This document shows, piece by piece, positions 29,887 through 39,841 of a stretch of DNA of 64,000 bases. Position 1 is the stretch's first letter; each line of letters begins with the position of its first letter. Source of the DNA: Pengzhenrongella sp031582905. GTDB taxonomy: Bacteria; Actinomycetota; Actinomycetes; Actinomycetales; Cellulomonadaceae. The stretch is taken from NCBI RefSeq assembly GCF_031582905.1, contig NZ_CP133990.1:3286001-3350000 (forward strand), read 5' to 3'. The notes under the pieces are model-generated. The model did no database searches and was not told the origin of the DNA. It was given only the letters and a program-made list of their open reading frames with translations. The translations under genes were made by a program, and so were the position numbers.

Positions 29887-31829
29887 CTAGAACATCATGT
29901 GAGCAGTGCTGACACCGAACACCTGCACGTCGGCGGACGCCAGGAGCTCGGACTCGGTGACCGCCCAGGTGTGGACGGACGGCTCCGCCCGGCGCACCTG
30001 CATGAAGTTGTACCGGTCCGCGGAGTACACCGTGGCACCCGCGGCGACCACCGCGCGGAGGAACCCGGTGTCTTCACCCCGCGCCAGGGTGGGGAAGGGC
30101 ACGTCGGTCGCCGTCCCCCGGCGGGTCATGATCGTCGGACCCATGACGAAGTCGGTCATGCGGTGCTCGCGCTCGCCGAACCGGAGCACCGTCGCGTCCA
30201 GCCGTTCGAGGCGCAGGTAGTGGGCCTGCTTGCCGACGACGTCGGCGCCGCTGTAGTCGAACGCGTACGCGAGGTCGCTGAGGTAGTGGGGCCCGTAGAG
30301 GTCGTCGTCGTCCATCTTGGCGACCAGGTCCCCCCGGCCGCGGCGACCGCGCGGTTGAGGCACTCGCCGAGGGGGACGTCGGCGTCGGCGGTGAGGATCG
30401 TGAGGTGCTCCAGGCCGAGCTCGCGGGCGCGGGCCTGGAGGGCCGGCACGTCGGCGGGCCAGCCGTGGGCGAGGAGGACCAGCTCGGGGGCGAGGCCGAC
30501 CTGCGCGGCGACCATCCGCAGGACGTGGTCGACCTGGTGCGGGCGGTTGGTGGAGACGATCGCCGAGACGGATGGTCGGGTGGTGGGGCGGGGTGTGGTG
30601 GTGCGGGGTGTGGCGGTGCGCGGCGCCGTGGTCGCGTCCGTGATCCCGACGGCGTCGAGGACGGCGTCCACGCGGTGCCCGTACGTGTGCCCCGACCAGA
30701 TGCGGCGCTGGGCGAGGTGGACGGTGCGGTCGCGCAGCTCGGGGCTGCGCACGAGCGCGCGCAGCACGTGCTCGGCCTCCATGGCTGACTCGACCTGCGG
30801 GACCTCGAACGCGTCGAAGAACGTGCCGATGGCCGCGCTGGGTGTACTGACGACCGGGGTGCCGCTCGCGGTGATCTCGAAGATGCGGCGCGCGCACATG
30901 CTGGGCGACGCCGTGACCGAGTTGACGTTGAGGAAGACCTTGTACGCCCGGTAGGCGGACAGCATCCGGTCGTAGTCCAGCGAGCCGACGACGCGTGAGG
31001 CGAACGGCTCGGGGAACTGGTAGCGCTCGTCCCCGCCGAGCTGTCGGGAGAAGATCTCCAGCCCGGACTTCATGCGTGGGCTGACCCGGGCCGCGGCGCC
31101 GAGCAGGAGGTCCATCTGCGCGCGGCGCTCGGGGTAGCGGTGCGCGAAGTACATGCCGGCGAAGGCGATGTCCCGCTCCGCGCGGCCGTGTCCGGCCCGC
31201 ACCGGGTTGTGGATCGCGGGCTGCGCCGCGAAGGGAAGGACGCCGACCCGGTCATGGGCCAGCGCCGCTCGGTAGTCGTCGAGACGCTCGATGTCGGTGG
31301 TGAGGACGTGGTCGAACAGGCACGCGGTGTCGAGGAAGTCGGCGAAGTGGGCCGGGTCCTCCTTGTTCCAGAACACCGTCGGGATGCCCCGGTCGCGGCA
31401 CCACCGGACGAGCTCGACGAGCGCCGGGCGCGGGGCGCTGGGGCCGGTCAGGTGGTAGCGCCATCCCCCGCCGTTGCCGGACCACGCCGACTCGACGAAG
31501 AGCAGGTCGACCGGCTGCGCCTCGAGCGTCTCGCGCCAGGACGACGGCTGCACCGCGACCTGGTCCCACTCGTAGCGCAGCGCGAGCCGGGAGAAGTCGT
31601 CGAGGATCACGGCGACCCGCAGGTCCGGGCGGCGCGGCGGGCGGTCCGGGCGTGGCCAGGGGGCGAAGGTCAGCGCGCCGTCGCGGTCGCGGGCCGCGTC
31701 GACGTCCGGCGCGGGGCGGGCACCACGGCGCCGCGCCGCCCACGTCCGCAGCTGGGGCACGCCGCCGGTGCGCAGGTGCCACAGGGCGCGGCGGAGGTCG
31801 GCGACACGACCTGGGTCACCGGTAGTCAC
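29887..31829 (-). CDS. CgeB-like glycosyltransferase fused to a GT2-type domain (frameshift)
   Basis: Repaired length 647 residues from GTG 31829, overlapping the LCP stop (GTGA). Residues about 65-380 are a CgeB/DUF3880 glycosyltransferase (LRVAVILDDFSRLAL, LLFVESAWSGNGGG, FWNKEDPAHFADF, RRIFEITASGTPV). The C-terminal 230 residues are a GT2 domain (SVSAIVSTNRPHQVDHVL, AKMDDDDLYGPHYLSDL) with an intact acidic motif. The frame breaks at C6 30330-30335, where a seventh base is needed. The order CgeB then GT2 is the same as in the giant chimera, where the acidic motif is HPDD. Two transfer activities in one chain are likely. Confidence 0.85.
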
Positions 31830-32976
31830 GACGCGATGGGCGGCAGGAGGTCGACGTCGTCCGGGTGCGCGGCCAGGTAGCCCGCGACGTCGTCGGCGGC
31901 GACCGCCGCCATGAGCTCGTCGAAGGCGGGCCGGTCGAGCCGGACGATGCTCTGGGCGCCGTCGGGGCTGCGACCGGTGCCGGCGACCGGGACGGTGAAG
32001 AACCCGATGTCGTTGGAGCCGAGGCCGTCGACGCGGTCGACGAGGTCGTTGAGGACATCGCGGGTCAGGCCGTCGTCGGCCGCGATCGACCGCGTCACGG
32101 TGTCGAGGAAGGGCAGCGACTTGGTCGGGTTTTGCAGCGTCTGCTCGTTGCGCATCCGGGCGAAGATCGCGCGCATCCACGCCTGCTGCCGGTGCACGCG
32201 GTCGAAGTCACCGCGCGCCAGCCCCTGGCGCTGCCGCACGTAGGCGAGCGCCTCCTCGCCGCTCATGAGGTGCTCACCGGCCGGCAGGACGAGCCGGCCG
32301 CCGCTGAGGAGGTCCTGCTTGAGCGTGATGCGGACGCCGCCGAGCTCGTCGGTGATGTCGGTGAACGACTCGAAGTCCGTGACCGCGAAGTGGTCGATCC
32401 GGACGCTGGTGAGCCCTTCGACCGTCTGGATGAGCAGGCTCGGGCCGCCGAAGGAGAAGGCGGCGTTGATCTTCGCCTCGCCGTACCCCGGGACCGGCAC
32501 CCACGAGTCCCGCGGGATCGACATGACGTAGGCGCCCTGCCGGTCAGCGGGCAGGTGGACCAGCATGATCGCGTCGGTCCGCTGGGCGCCCCGCTCCCAC
32601 TGGCTGGGGTCGCCGGCGGAGATGCGGCTGTCCGACCCGACGACGAGGAGGTCGAGGGCGCCGTCCTCGGTGGCGTCGGTGGCGGGCGTGCCGGCTGGGG
32701 CGCCGTCCGTCGGGGTGCCGGTCGTGGTCCCCGGCGGCGGGCGGTCCGGCAGGTCGGCGAACGGGTCACCGAGGTGCTCGATGTTGCCCGCCAGCCGGTT
32801 CTGCAGGGCCCACACCGCGACCGTGCCGCCCAGGGCGAGGACGGCGATCAGGGACAGGGCTATGACGAGGGCGCGGCGGCTGCGGTTCGGGGGCGAGTCC
32901 GGCTCCCTGGGCGACCGTCGCCGCGGCGTCCGCGCGCGGGAGCGCGGTCGTCCGGGGCGAACTGCTCCTGGGGCAC
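31826..32976 (-). CDS. LytR-CpsA-Psr (LCP) family glycopolymer ligase (frameshift near the start)
   Basis: Repaired length 383 residues from GTG 32976, reading MPQEQFAPDDRAP; a sixth G in the run 32889-32893 joins this to PPNRSRRALVIALSLIAVLAL, the single N-terminal membrane anchor. The extracellular LCP domain has LLVVGSDSR, QRTDAIMLVHLP, MSIPRDSWVPVPGYGEAKIN and ALAYVRQRQGLARGDFDRVHRQQ, with the conserved Arg and Asp residues. Family role: transfer of lipid-linked glycopolymer to peptidoglycan at the outer face of the membrane. A longer frame extending upstream to 33097 is an artefact of the missing base. Confidence 0.88.
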
Positions 32977-33020
32977 GCGGCGATCCTAGGGTGGAGGGTG
33001 GCGCGCTCGACCCACGCGCG

Positions 33021-34367
33021 TCACCGAACTGCGGCAGACCGCGGACCTCGCACCGTCCGTCGGGGCGAGGAGCGCCGCGGCCGGCTGGGGACTCCACGGG
33101 CCTTGGCGCTCGCGCTCACCTCCACGGTTGCGTGAGCGGCCACGCCCGTCGCGGGGCTGAAGGCGAGCGCGACCAGCAGTACCGCTGTGGAGTGGATCGT
33201 GATCACGTTGAACGAGAACGCGAGCACTCCGAACATCAGCACAGTCACACGTCCCAGCGCCCCTGCCCGCACGTAGGTCGTCACCAGGAACGCGATCAAC
33301 AGGGCGAGCCCGAGCAACCCCGTCCGGGCGAACGTGTTGACGAACTCGTTGTCGGTCACGCTCAGTCCTGCACCGCTGAGGTATCCCAGCGCGAACAGCT
33401 CGCTCACGGAGTTCCAGCCGCTGCCGACGAGGACCTCGACGACCGGGCGGTCGAACAGCGCACCTCCCGACGAGAGCACTCCCACCCGCTGCCGGTAGGA
33501 GATGGAGCCCTGGATGTCCGTCGCGGCCGCGAGCCAGCCGGAGTTCGCAGCCCACCACACCACCGCCGCGCCAGCGGCCAGGATGACGGGCACGGCCGCG
33601 GAGCGGGCGCGGCGAGCGAACAACAGGCAGAGCACGACGACGAGCACGAGGAGCACGCTGCGGCTGCCGGAGAGGACGACGCCCGTCAGTCCGGCCGCCA
33701 CCGCGAGCGCTCGTGCGCTCGTGCGCATCCGCACGCCGAGGAGCGCGACGAGCACCGCGGTCGCGAACAGCGTGCCGAGCGGCAGCGCATGGCCGAGGCT
33801 GCCGATCGACCGGCCCGCGAGCATCGGCGCGACGAGGTTCACCCGGGCGGCGATGTCGTTCGTCGAGGACCCGATGGGAGGCCACATCGGCGCGATCCGC
33901 AGGGTCTGCTCAGCAACGGCGAGCACCAGCTGCACGCCGGCCAGACCCAGCAAGGCTCGGAAGAAGACCTGGGAGTCGACATCAGCCATGGACCGTGCAG
34001 TCAGGGCCACGAGGACCAGCGTGGCCATGAGCAGCAACGCATAGGCGAGCTCGCCCACAGACCCCGAGTCCGCCGACGCGATCACGCGCACGAGCCCGTA
34101 TGCGGACAGCAGGAGGATCGGCAGACCGACCGTCGCACTCCGTCTTGATCGAAGCGCAGCGATCACCAAGCCAGCGAGCGCACCGACGGTCGCCATGCTG
34201 ATCGCGATCCACGGTGCGCTGAACGGCGGCACCAGGACGAGCAAGGAGACCGCCGCCGCTACGGCAGTGCCGCGCACCACGCGGACGGGCACCAGGGTCA
34301 CGAGGACGACGGACAGCAGGCTGAGCAGCGCCGTCAGCGGCACTGCGCTCGCCGAGAGGATGCTCAC
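33021..34367 (-). CDS. O-antigen/exopolysaccharide polymerase (Wzy-like)
   Basis: 448 residues from GTG 34367 with GGAGGTGG upstream. About eleven membrane helices and a large extracellular loop containing SGSRSVLL before it and SISYRQRVGVL plus VLVGSGWNSV within it, the layout of Wzy_C polymerases/ligases. Ends in a 35-residue basic tail. Joins flipped repeat units at the outer membrane face. Neighbouring flippase and BY-kinase support a Wzy-dependent pathway. Confidence 0.82.
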   Translation of the reverse strand: MSILSASAVPLTALLSLLSVVLVTLVPVRVVRGTAVAAAVSLLVLVPPFSAPWIAISMATVGALAGLVIAALRSRRSATVGLPILLLSAYGLVRVIASADSGSVGELAYALLLMATLVLVALTARSMADVDSQVFFRALLGLAGVQLVLAVAEQTLRIAPMWPPIGSSTNDIAARVNLVAPMLAGRSIGSLGHALPLGTLFATAVLVALLGVRMRTSARALAVAAGLTGVVLSGSRSVLLVLVVVLCLLFARRARSAAVPVILAAGAAVVWWAANSGWLAAATDIQGSISYRQRVGVLSSGGALFDRPVVEVLVGSGWNSVSELFALGYLSGAGLSVTDNEFVNTFARTGLLGLALLIAFLVTTYVRAGALGRVTVLMFGVLAFSFNVITIHSTAVLLVALAFSPATGVAAHATVEVSASAKARGVPSRPRRSSPRRTVRGPRSAAVR

Positions 34368-34404
34368 GAGGCCACCTCCGCCTTTCGTTGGGTCGAGGTC
34401 GGGG

Positions 34405-35334
34405 TCATCTCCATGTGCGGACTGCTTCCTCGAGGACAGCTGCGTCGACTGCGGGCGCCTCGGCTCGTCGTGTCAGCCAGCGTCGCGCTGTCCACCGGGC
34501 AGCGCGGACGAAGTCGGGGACCTGCGCCCGCGGTCGGACGAGCGACCGCAGCGCCTGATCGCATGCGACGAGCACGACCCCCGGACGCCCGAGCGTACGG
34601 AAGGCGAATCGGAACTCCGCATCCAGCTGCGCGAGGCGGACGAACGAGCCTGCACCAGTGCCGCTCTCACCACCGATGTGGATCACACGGAACGAGCGGT
34701 CGAGCCGGAGGACACCACCCGCGCGTCGCAGTCGGCTGCACAGGTCACGGTCCTCGCCGTAGAGGAAGTACGCGGGGTCGAAGGGGCCGAAGCGCAGCGC
34801 CGTCTCGCGGTCCATCACCACGCATGCTCCGGGCAGCTTGAGTCCGCGCGGCAGGAGGCTGCCACTGATGTCGTCGACACCCTCGACGAACCGCCGGGCG
34901 CGCCGAAGGTTGACGTGCCGGTCCAGCGATGAGACCCATGAGGTGAACGGGCCTGTGTCCATGTGGCCGGCCTCGTCGACGAGGAGGGGCGACACGATCT
35001 CCGAGGGCTGCGGACGCAGCGCCATCAGCCGGGCAGCGGACGTCTCGTCGAAGACGCAGTCGGGATTGACGAAAGCCACCTGGCGGCCTCGGGCGCGGTC
35101 GAGCCCCGTTCGCGTCGCGGCGGCGAAGCCGGAGTTGAAGCCTGCGTCGATGAGCAGGCAGCCGTCGACCGCTGCGTACCGGTCAGCCGGGTCGTTCGCG
35201 ACGACGATGACCTCCGCGGTTCCGGCCGAGCCGGCGGCAGCGCGGTCGAACGCCTCGACGATCGACCGCAGGCGAGCCACCGGGGTGCGGTAGGCCACCA
35301 CGATGACGGACAGGTCGATCAGATCGGGGGTCAC
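34405..35334 (-). CDS. Glycosyltransferase family 2, rhamnosyltransferase-like
   Basis: 309 residues from GTG 35334 (GTGA overlap with the upstream stop; GGAG 8 nt upstream of it). GT-A start IDLSVIVVAYRTP, donor loop VIVVANDPADRY, and VAFVNPDCVFDE as the DxD-like acidic motif. GAGCVV-like PGACVVMDRETALRFGPFDPAYFLYGEDRDLCSRLRRAG marks the WbbL/rhamnosyltransferase group (this block lies near 34850-34720). No membrane helices. Donor likely dTDP-rhamnose by family, but no rml genes are in the window. Confidence 0.87.
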   Translation of the reverse strand: MTPDLIDLSVIVVAYRTPVARLRSIVEAFDRAAAGSAGTAEVIVVANDPADRYAAVDGCLLIDAGFNSGFAAATRTGLDRARGRQVAFVNPDCVFDETSAARLMALRPQPSEIVSPLLVDEAGHMDTGPFTSWVSSLDRHVNLRRARRFVEGVDDISGSLLPRGLKLPGACVVMDRETALRFGPFDPAYFLYGEDRDLCSRLRRAGGVLRLDRSFRVIHIGGESGTGAGSFVRLAQLDAEFRFAFRTLGRPGVVLVACDQALRSLVRPRAQVPDFVRAARWTARRWLTRRAEAPAVDAAVLEEAVRTWR

Positions 35335-36457
35335 GACCACTTCTCCTTGCGGTTCTGGCCGATGCCGCCGGTGTGAGCGGCGAGCTCGGAAAGGATGCCT
35401 TCAAGCTGGGCGGCGGAGCGATCGAGCCCTGCCGCACGCATCCGTTCGACGCCGGCGAGGCCGCGGCGGCGGCATTCCGCGCCGTCGTCCAGGAGCTCGG
35501 AGACGAGCCGGTACAGCTCGGCCCCATCACCGACGGGCGCGAACAGCGCGACACCGTCCGCGTACTCGCGGATGCTCGGCAGGTCGGTGGACACCACCGC
35601 GCTCCCCGAGGACATGGCTTCCGCGGGCGGTAGGCCCCATCCCTCGCTGTCGCTCGCACACAGGTAGACCCGGCTGGAGCGGTAGAGGTCCCTCAAGGCG
35701 GCTCGCGAGGGGTTCTGGTGATGGACGGCCGAGTCCGGGAGCCCGGACGGCCGGGGCCCAACCCCGAATGTCGCAAGGCGAACGCCGGGGTGGCTCACCC
35801 CGAGCTGCCGGTAGACGCCCTCCACCAGGTCGGTGCGCTTCCACGCGTGCGGTGACACGAGCGCGAGGACCGAAGCAGGACGCTCGTCGGTCGGCGGCCC
35901 GGCGGGGAACTCAGCTGCGTCGATGGCATTGGGCACGTGCTCGGCCGTCAAGCCCATCTGCTCCGCCGTGCGCAGTAGCCACCCGGAGACGACCAGGCGA
36001 CGAAGGGGCAGGCGCCACGTCTCCTCGACGTAGGCACGGTCCGCGAGCCAGTCCTCGAAGTGCTGGATCAGATAGGCGCCCGCCGGACCGCCCTCCCCTG
36101 TGCGCACGCGGCGACGAAGGGTGCGGTGTGGCACGAGGTGGCGACGGCGACGTCATGCCCGCGCACGGTCCGCGCCGTCGCGCGCAGCCGGACCAGGGTG
36201 CGCACGGAGGGCTGGAACCTCATCCATGGCACGAGGTCGCGGCGCATGAGCACCGATCTGATCCGTGCGGCGCCGTACCGCACCAGGGCCCGCACGCTGA
36301 CGCGCGCGCGATCGGGGGTGGCGCCCGGCAGGACGCAGGCGTGCAGCAGCGTCACCCCGTGCCCGTGCTCGGCCAACCAATTGGCGTAGTCGTAGACGAC
36401 CTTGTACCCACCGGACGCTTCCCGCTGGACACCGGGCAGCACGAAGACCACCTTCAT
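35331..36457 (-). CDS. Glycosyltransferase family 4 (frameshift)
   Basis: Repaired length 375 residues from ATG 36457. N-terminal half begins MKVVFVLPGVQREASGGYKV. The frame breaks at C4 36095-36098, where one more base joins FVAACAQG to EGGPAGAYLIQHFEDW. The donor-binding half has VSPHAWKRTDLVEG, VYLCASDSEGWGLPPAEAMS and SGSAVVSTDLPSIREY. The ATG overlaps the restored flippase stop as TGATG, and the 3' end overlaps the GT2 gene. Cytoplasmic sugar transferase of unknown specificity. Confidence 0.87.
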
Positions 36458-37802
36458 CAGATCGACCGTCCTTCCGGAACTCGTGTGTGCCGACCTGCGA
36501 GCGGACGACGGCGGGGGCTGCGGAGAGCAGGCGACCGGCGTGGTGGCAGCTCAGCAGCGCGACGACGACCAGGAGCTCGCCCCCCGCGACTCCGAGCGCG
36601 ACACCGCCGGCGCCCCATGATGCGCCGAGGACAGAGATCATCACGATCCCGACGGCGCCGCCCACGACGGTGACGCCCAGGACCAACCCGGCGCCGCCGC
36701 GCGGCAGCAGCCAGTGCCGGATGAGCGTGGTGCTCATCGACACGCTGACGAAGGCTGCACCGAGTGCCGTGGCGACGTCCTGCGGCACGCGCAGATCGGC
36801 TCCGAACAGCACCTGGGACGCCCAGGGGGCGAGGATGGCGAACGCCAGTCCACCGAGAAGCCCGACCATCGCGTGCGCCGAGAAGGCGACACGTCGACGG
36901 GGCCCCTCGCTCGCGTGGCCGGCTGCAGGCAGCCAGCTCTGCAGCGCGTTGCCGACGACGACGACCACGTACAGAGCCAGGCGATACAGCCGGTCACCGC
37001 TGACGTAGCCGACGACGCCGGTGGTCAGCACCTGTCCGGCGATGAGGACGGGCGCCGCGGTGTAGGCGGAGCCTGACACCTCGATCGCCGCGCCCCGAGC
37101 CTGCCCGCGCATCACCGTCGACAACGGCTGTCGGCTTTCGGGTGCGTCGGTCGCCATGCGCAGGCCCAGGCCGAGCCGGCGGTGCAGGAGCACGGAGCCG
37201 CACACGGTGGTCAGCAGGAGCAGCGCGGGATAGACGACGAGTACCCCCGTGCCCCAGATCAGCAGCGCACTGGCGGCGATGCCCAGGACGCGAGGCAAGG
37301 CCTCGTACCGCGCGATCAGGCCCGGAGTACCCGCTCCTACGCAGAACCATGCGCCGGAGAGCCCGGCCGGCGCCGTGGCGCACGCCATCGAGACCGACAG
37401 CAGGCGCCCCGAAGGCGTGGCCAGCAACGACGCGGCCAGGACGGCGAGCAGGAGCACCGGCCCGGCGAGCACCACGCGACTGCGCACCTCGTCGCGGAGC
37501 AGCTGCCGGCGGACGGGGATCGAAGCACGGGCGACCTGCGGCGGTCCGGTGACGGACCAGCCGAAGCCGAGCACGGTCGCGGCGACCACGCCGACGCTCT
37601 GCCCGGTGGCGATCGCGATCCAGGCATCCGGACCACCGGTGCGCGCGATGACCGGCAGTATCGCCAAGGGTGCGACTGCAGACAGCAACGGCAGACTGCC
37701 GAAACCGACCAGCTTGCGCGCGAGGTCGCGGCCCGACCTGATCGGCGGGCCGTTGTGCATCGCTGCCGGGCCCGCGGTGGCGCTGTCGGTGTGGACGCTC
37801 AT
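36457..37802 (-). CDS. Polysaccharide flippase (Wzx/MATE-like; frameshift near the end)
   Basis: Repaired length 448 residues from ATG 37802, overlapping the upstream stop (ATGA). About twelve hydrophobic helices with the paired-helix pattern of oligosaccharide flippases (LVGFGSLPLLSAVAPLAILP at the start; VSGSAYTAAPVLIAGQVL mid-protein). As sequenced, the frame runs on antisense to no sensible end. A sixth G at 36513-36517 produces a short basic tail and a TGA that overlaps the next ATG as TGATG. Translocates lipid-linked repeat units to the outer face for the Wzy polymerase. Confidence 0.85.
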
Positions 37803-38653
37803 CGCGGACCCCTCGCCCCCATGAGGTAGCGCGGCTTCCGGAGGCCTGCGTACCGCGCGGCCTGGGCCGCGCTGTAGACGGCGTCGGACATCGCCTGGGC
37901 AGCACGGGGCCGACCCAGCTTCCGCGCGAGCGCCGTCCGACGGGTGTGGATCGTTCGCATGAGCCGCAGGAAGCCGTGCGCGCGCGTGGACGTCTGAGCA
38001 CCGTGGACGCGGTAGGCGACCAGCGGGAGGTCGCCGAAGTGGTGAATCGGGGACCGGAGCGCTGCTCGAAGCAGGAGCTCGTAGTCCTGCATCCGGATGC
38101 AGGAGGGGTCGTAGCCGCCGAGCTCGTCGAACAGCGCAGCGGACATCACCATGCTCGAGTGCACGACGGGATTGCGGTCGAGAAGCGTGTGACGCGCGTC
38201 GCCCTGTGGATGCGCGGGGTAGTGGCCGATCTCGCGTCCGTCGTCGTCCACGAGCGGTCCACCACCTCCGCAGACCTGTACCTGCGGGTGCTCGGCGAGG
38301 AACGCCAGCTGAGCGTCCAACCGACCGGGCAGCGACAGGTCGTCGGCGTCCATGCGCGCGATGAACTGCCCGGACGCCTCGACCCGGCCGCGGTTGGTCG
38401 CCGCCCCGGACCCGGAGCGAGCGCCGGTGGCGATCACCGTGACGTTCTCCAGCTCCGCCAGCCCAGCCGGCACGCCCGTCGGTTGCGGGCCATCGACCAC
38501 GACGATCACCTCGGTGTCCGGGAAGCAGTCGTTCTCGCTCAACGAGCTCACGCAGTCCTCGAGATACTCGTCGAGCGACAGGCACGGGATGACGACGGAG
38601 AGCCGAGGCCCGGAAGCTCGTGGTGGCGCCGTCGTCGGGTCGGGCGTCGTCAT
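37799..38653 (-). CDS. Glycosyltransferase family 2
   Basis: 284 residues from ATG 38653 (ATGA overlap both ends). GT-A fold: RLSVVIPCLSLDEYLEDC, EVIVVVDGP, FIARMDADDLSLPGRL carrying the DxD metal site, and a C-terminal MQDYELLLRAAL, the usual E-D-Y/W-L acceptor-site block. About 284 residues is normal for the family. Predicted cytoplasmic. Specificity unknown. Confidence 0.9.
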   Translation of the reverse strand: MTTPDPTTAPPRASGPRLSVVIPCLSLDEYLEDCVSSLSENDCFPDTEVIVVVDGPQPTGVPAGLAELENVTVIATGARSGSGAATNRGRVEASGQFIARMDADDLSLPGRLDAQLAFLAEHPQVQVCGGGGPLVDDDGREIGHYPAHPQGDARHTLLDRNPVVHSSMVMSAALFDELGGYDPSCIRMQDYELLLRAALRSPIHHFGDLPLVAYRVHGAQTSTRAHGFLRLMRTIHTRRTALARKLGRPRAAQAMSDAVYSAAQAARYAGLRKPRYLMGARGPR

Positions 38654-39840
38654 GGCGTCGCCTCCCCACGGTGCCGTGCCGCCTGAGCGTCGAGGGTGCC
38701 GGTCGCCAGCGCGGTGATGGCCCGCGCGGTGGCGCGGCTGTCGAACCTCGCCTCGACCACCGCGCGGTTGTGGGTGCCCTCCTGGTCGGCGACCGAACGG
38801 TCCGCCAACCGCTCGTTCAGCGCACGGGACAACGCCGCGCTGTCGTCACCGAGGACGACGGCACCAGGCGTGGGAACTACCGCTCCGAGCCCGCCGACGT
38901 CGTAGCCCACGACGGCGCGATTCATCGCCATCGCCTCGAGCGGCGCCAGGGCTGCACCTTCCCAGCGCGACGGCGCGGTGACGACGTCGGCGGCCGCGTA
39001 CCAGTCGCGGGGATCGTCACAGTCGGTCACGAAGCGCACCGGGAGGTCGCGCGCGGCTGTGCGCAGCGCGGCCTCGGCGGGACCACCGCCCACGAGCACC
39101 AGCAGCGCATCCGTCGCCGGAGCGCGTTCGACGAGCGGTGCGCGCCAGGTCTCCAGGAGCTGGTCCTGTCCCTTCTGCTCGCACAACCGGCCGACGCACA
39201 CTGCGACCCGCGCCTTCAGCGGCACCCCGAGGCGGGCACGTGCAGCGGCGCGGTCACGCGGGACGAAATGGGTGGGATCGACACCGTTCCGCACCACCTC
39301 CGGGTGCCGGACGCCGAGGTCGACCCCGTGGCGGGCCTCTGCCTCGCTGCCGCACACCGTGACGTCGACCCACCGGTCGGCGAATCGCTCCCAGGCGCGT
39401 GCCGCGACGCGAACGGCGCCCTGCGCGGCCTGGTCTGCCCACGCGTGCGGCTGGAAGACGGTCGGCACCGCACCTCGCACGGTCAGCCGACCCACGAGCC
39501 CCGCCTTGGAGCTGTGCAGGTGGACGACGTCGGGGTCGACGCTGCGGACGATCTCCCGGAGGGCTGCGGTCTCGGCGACGATCCCCCGGGCCGGCTCACG
39601 CACCGACTCCCACGCCATGACGGTCGCCCCGGCGCGAGCAGCGCGGTCGGCGAGCGGACCGGTGGTCGGGCAGGCGACGGTCACGGCATGCCCGGACGCG
39701 ACCTGGTGGTCGATCAGCGACAGGACCACGCGAGCGACTCCGGCGTCCGTGGGCTGGGTGACGTGCAGGATGTGGGCTCGGGCGTCCGGGGACCTGGTGG
39801 CCCCGCTCGTGACGGAGGCGGTGGTGGTGTGGCGGGCCAT
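38650..39840 (-). CDS. Glycosyltransferase family 4
   Basis: 396 residues from ATG 39840, just after the sugar transferase stop. Full-length GT4: ILHVTQPTDAGVARVVLSLI, VDPDVVHLHSSKAGLVGRL, VRNGVDPTHFVPRDR, VAVCVGRLCEQKGQDQLLE and PSRWEGAALAPLEAMAMNRAVV with the ExxxxxxxE-like donor site. As the gene next to the initiating transferase, it probably adds the second sugar of the repeat (inference). Confidence 0.9.
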   Translation of the reverse strand: MARHTTTASVTSGATRSPDARAHILHVTQPTDAGVARVVLSLIDHQVASGHAVTVACPTTGPLADRAARAGATVMAWESVREPARGIVAETAALREIVRSVDPDVVHLHSSKAGLVGRLTVRGAVPTVFQPHAWADQAAQGAVRVAARAWERFADRWVDVTVCGSEAEARHGVDLGVRHPEVVRNGVDPTHFVPRDRAAARARLGVPLKARVAVCVGRLCEQKGQDQLLETWRAPLVERAPATDALLVLVGGGPAEAALRTAARDLPVRFVTDCDDPRDWYAAADVVTAPSRWEGAALAPLEAMAMNRAVVGYDVGGLGAVVPTPGAVVLGDDSAALSRALNERLADRSVADQEGTHNRAVVEARFDSRATARAITALATGTLDAQAARHRGEATP

Positions 39841-39841
39841 C

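Noticed and set aside
32977..33097. N-terminal extension of the LCP protein to 33097
   Set aside because: The extension overlaps the polymerase gene and results from a missing G at 32889-32893; the repaired start reads MPQEQFAPDDRAP.
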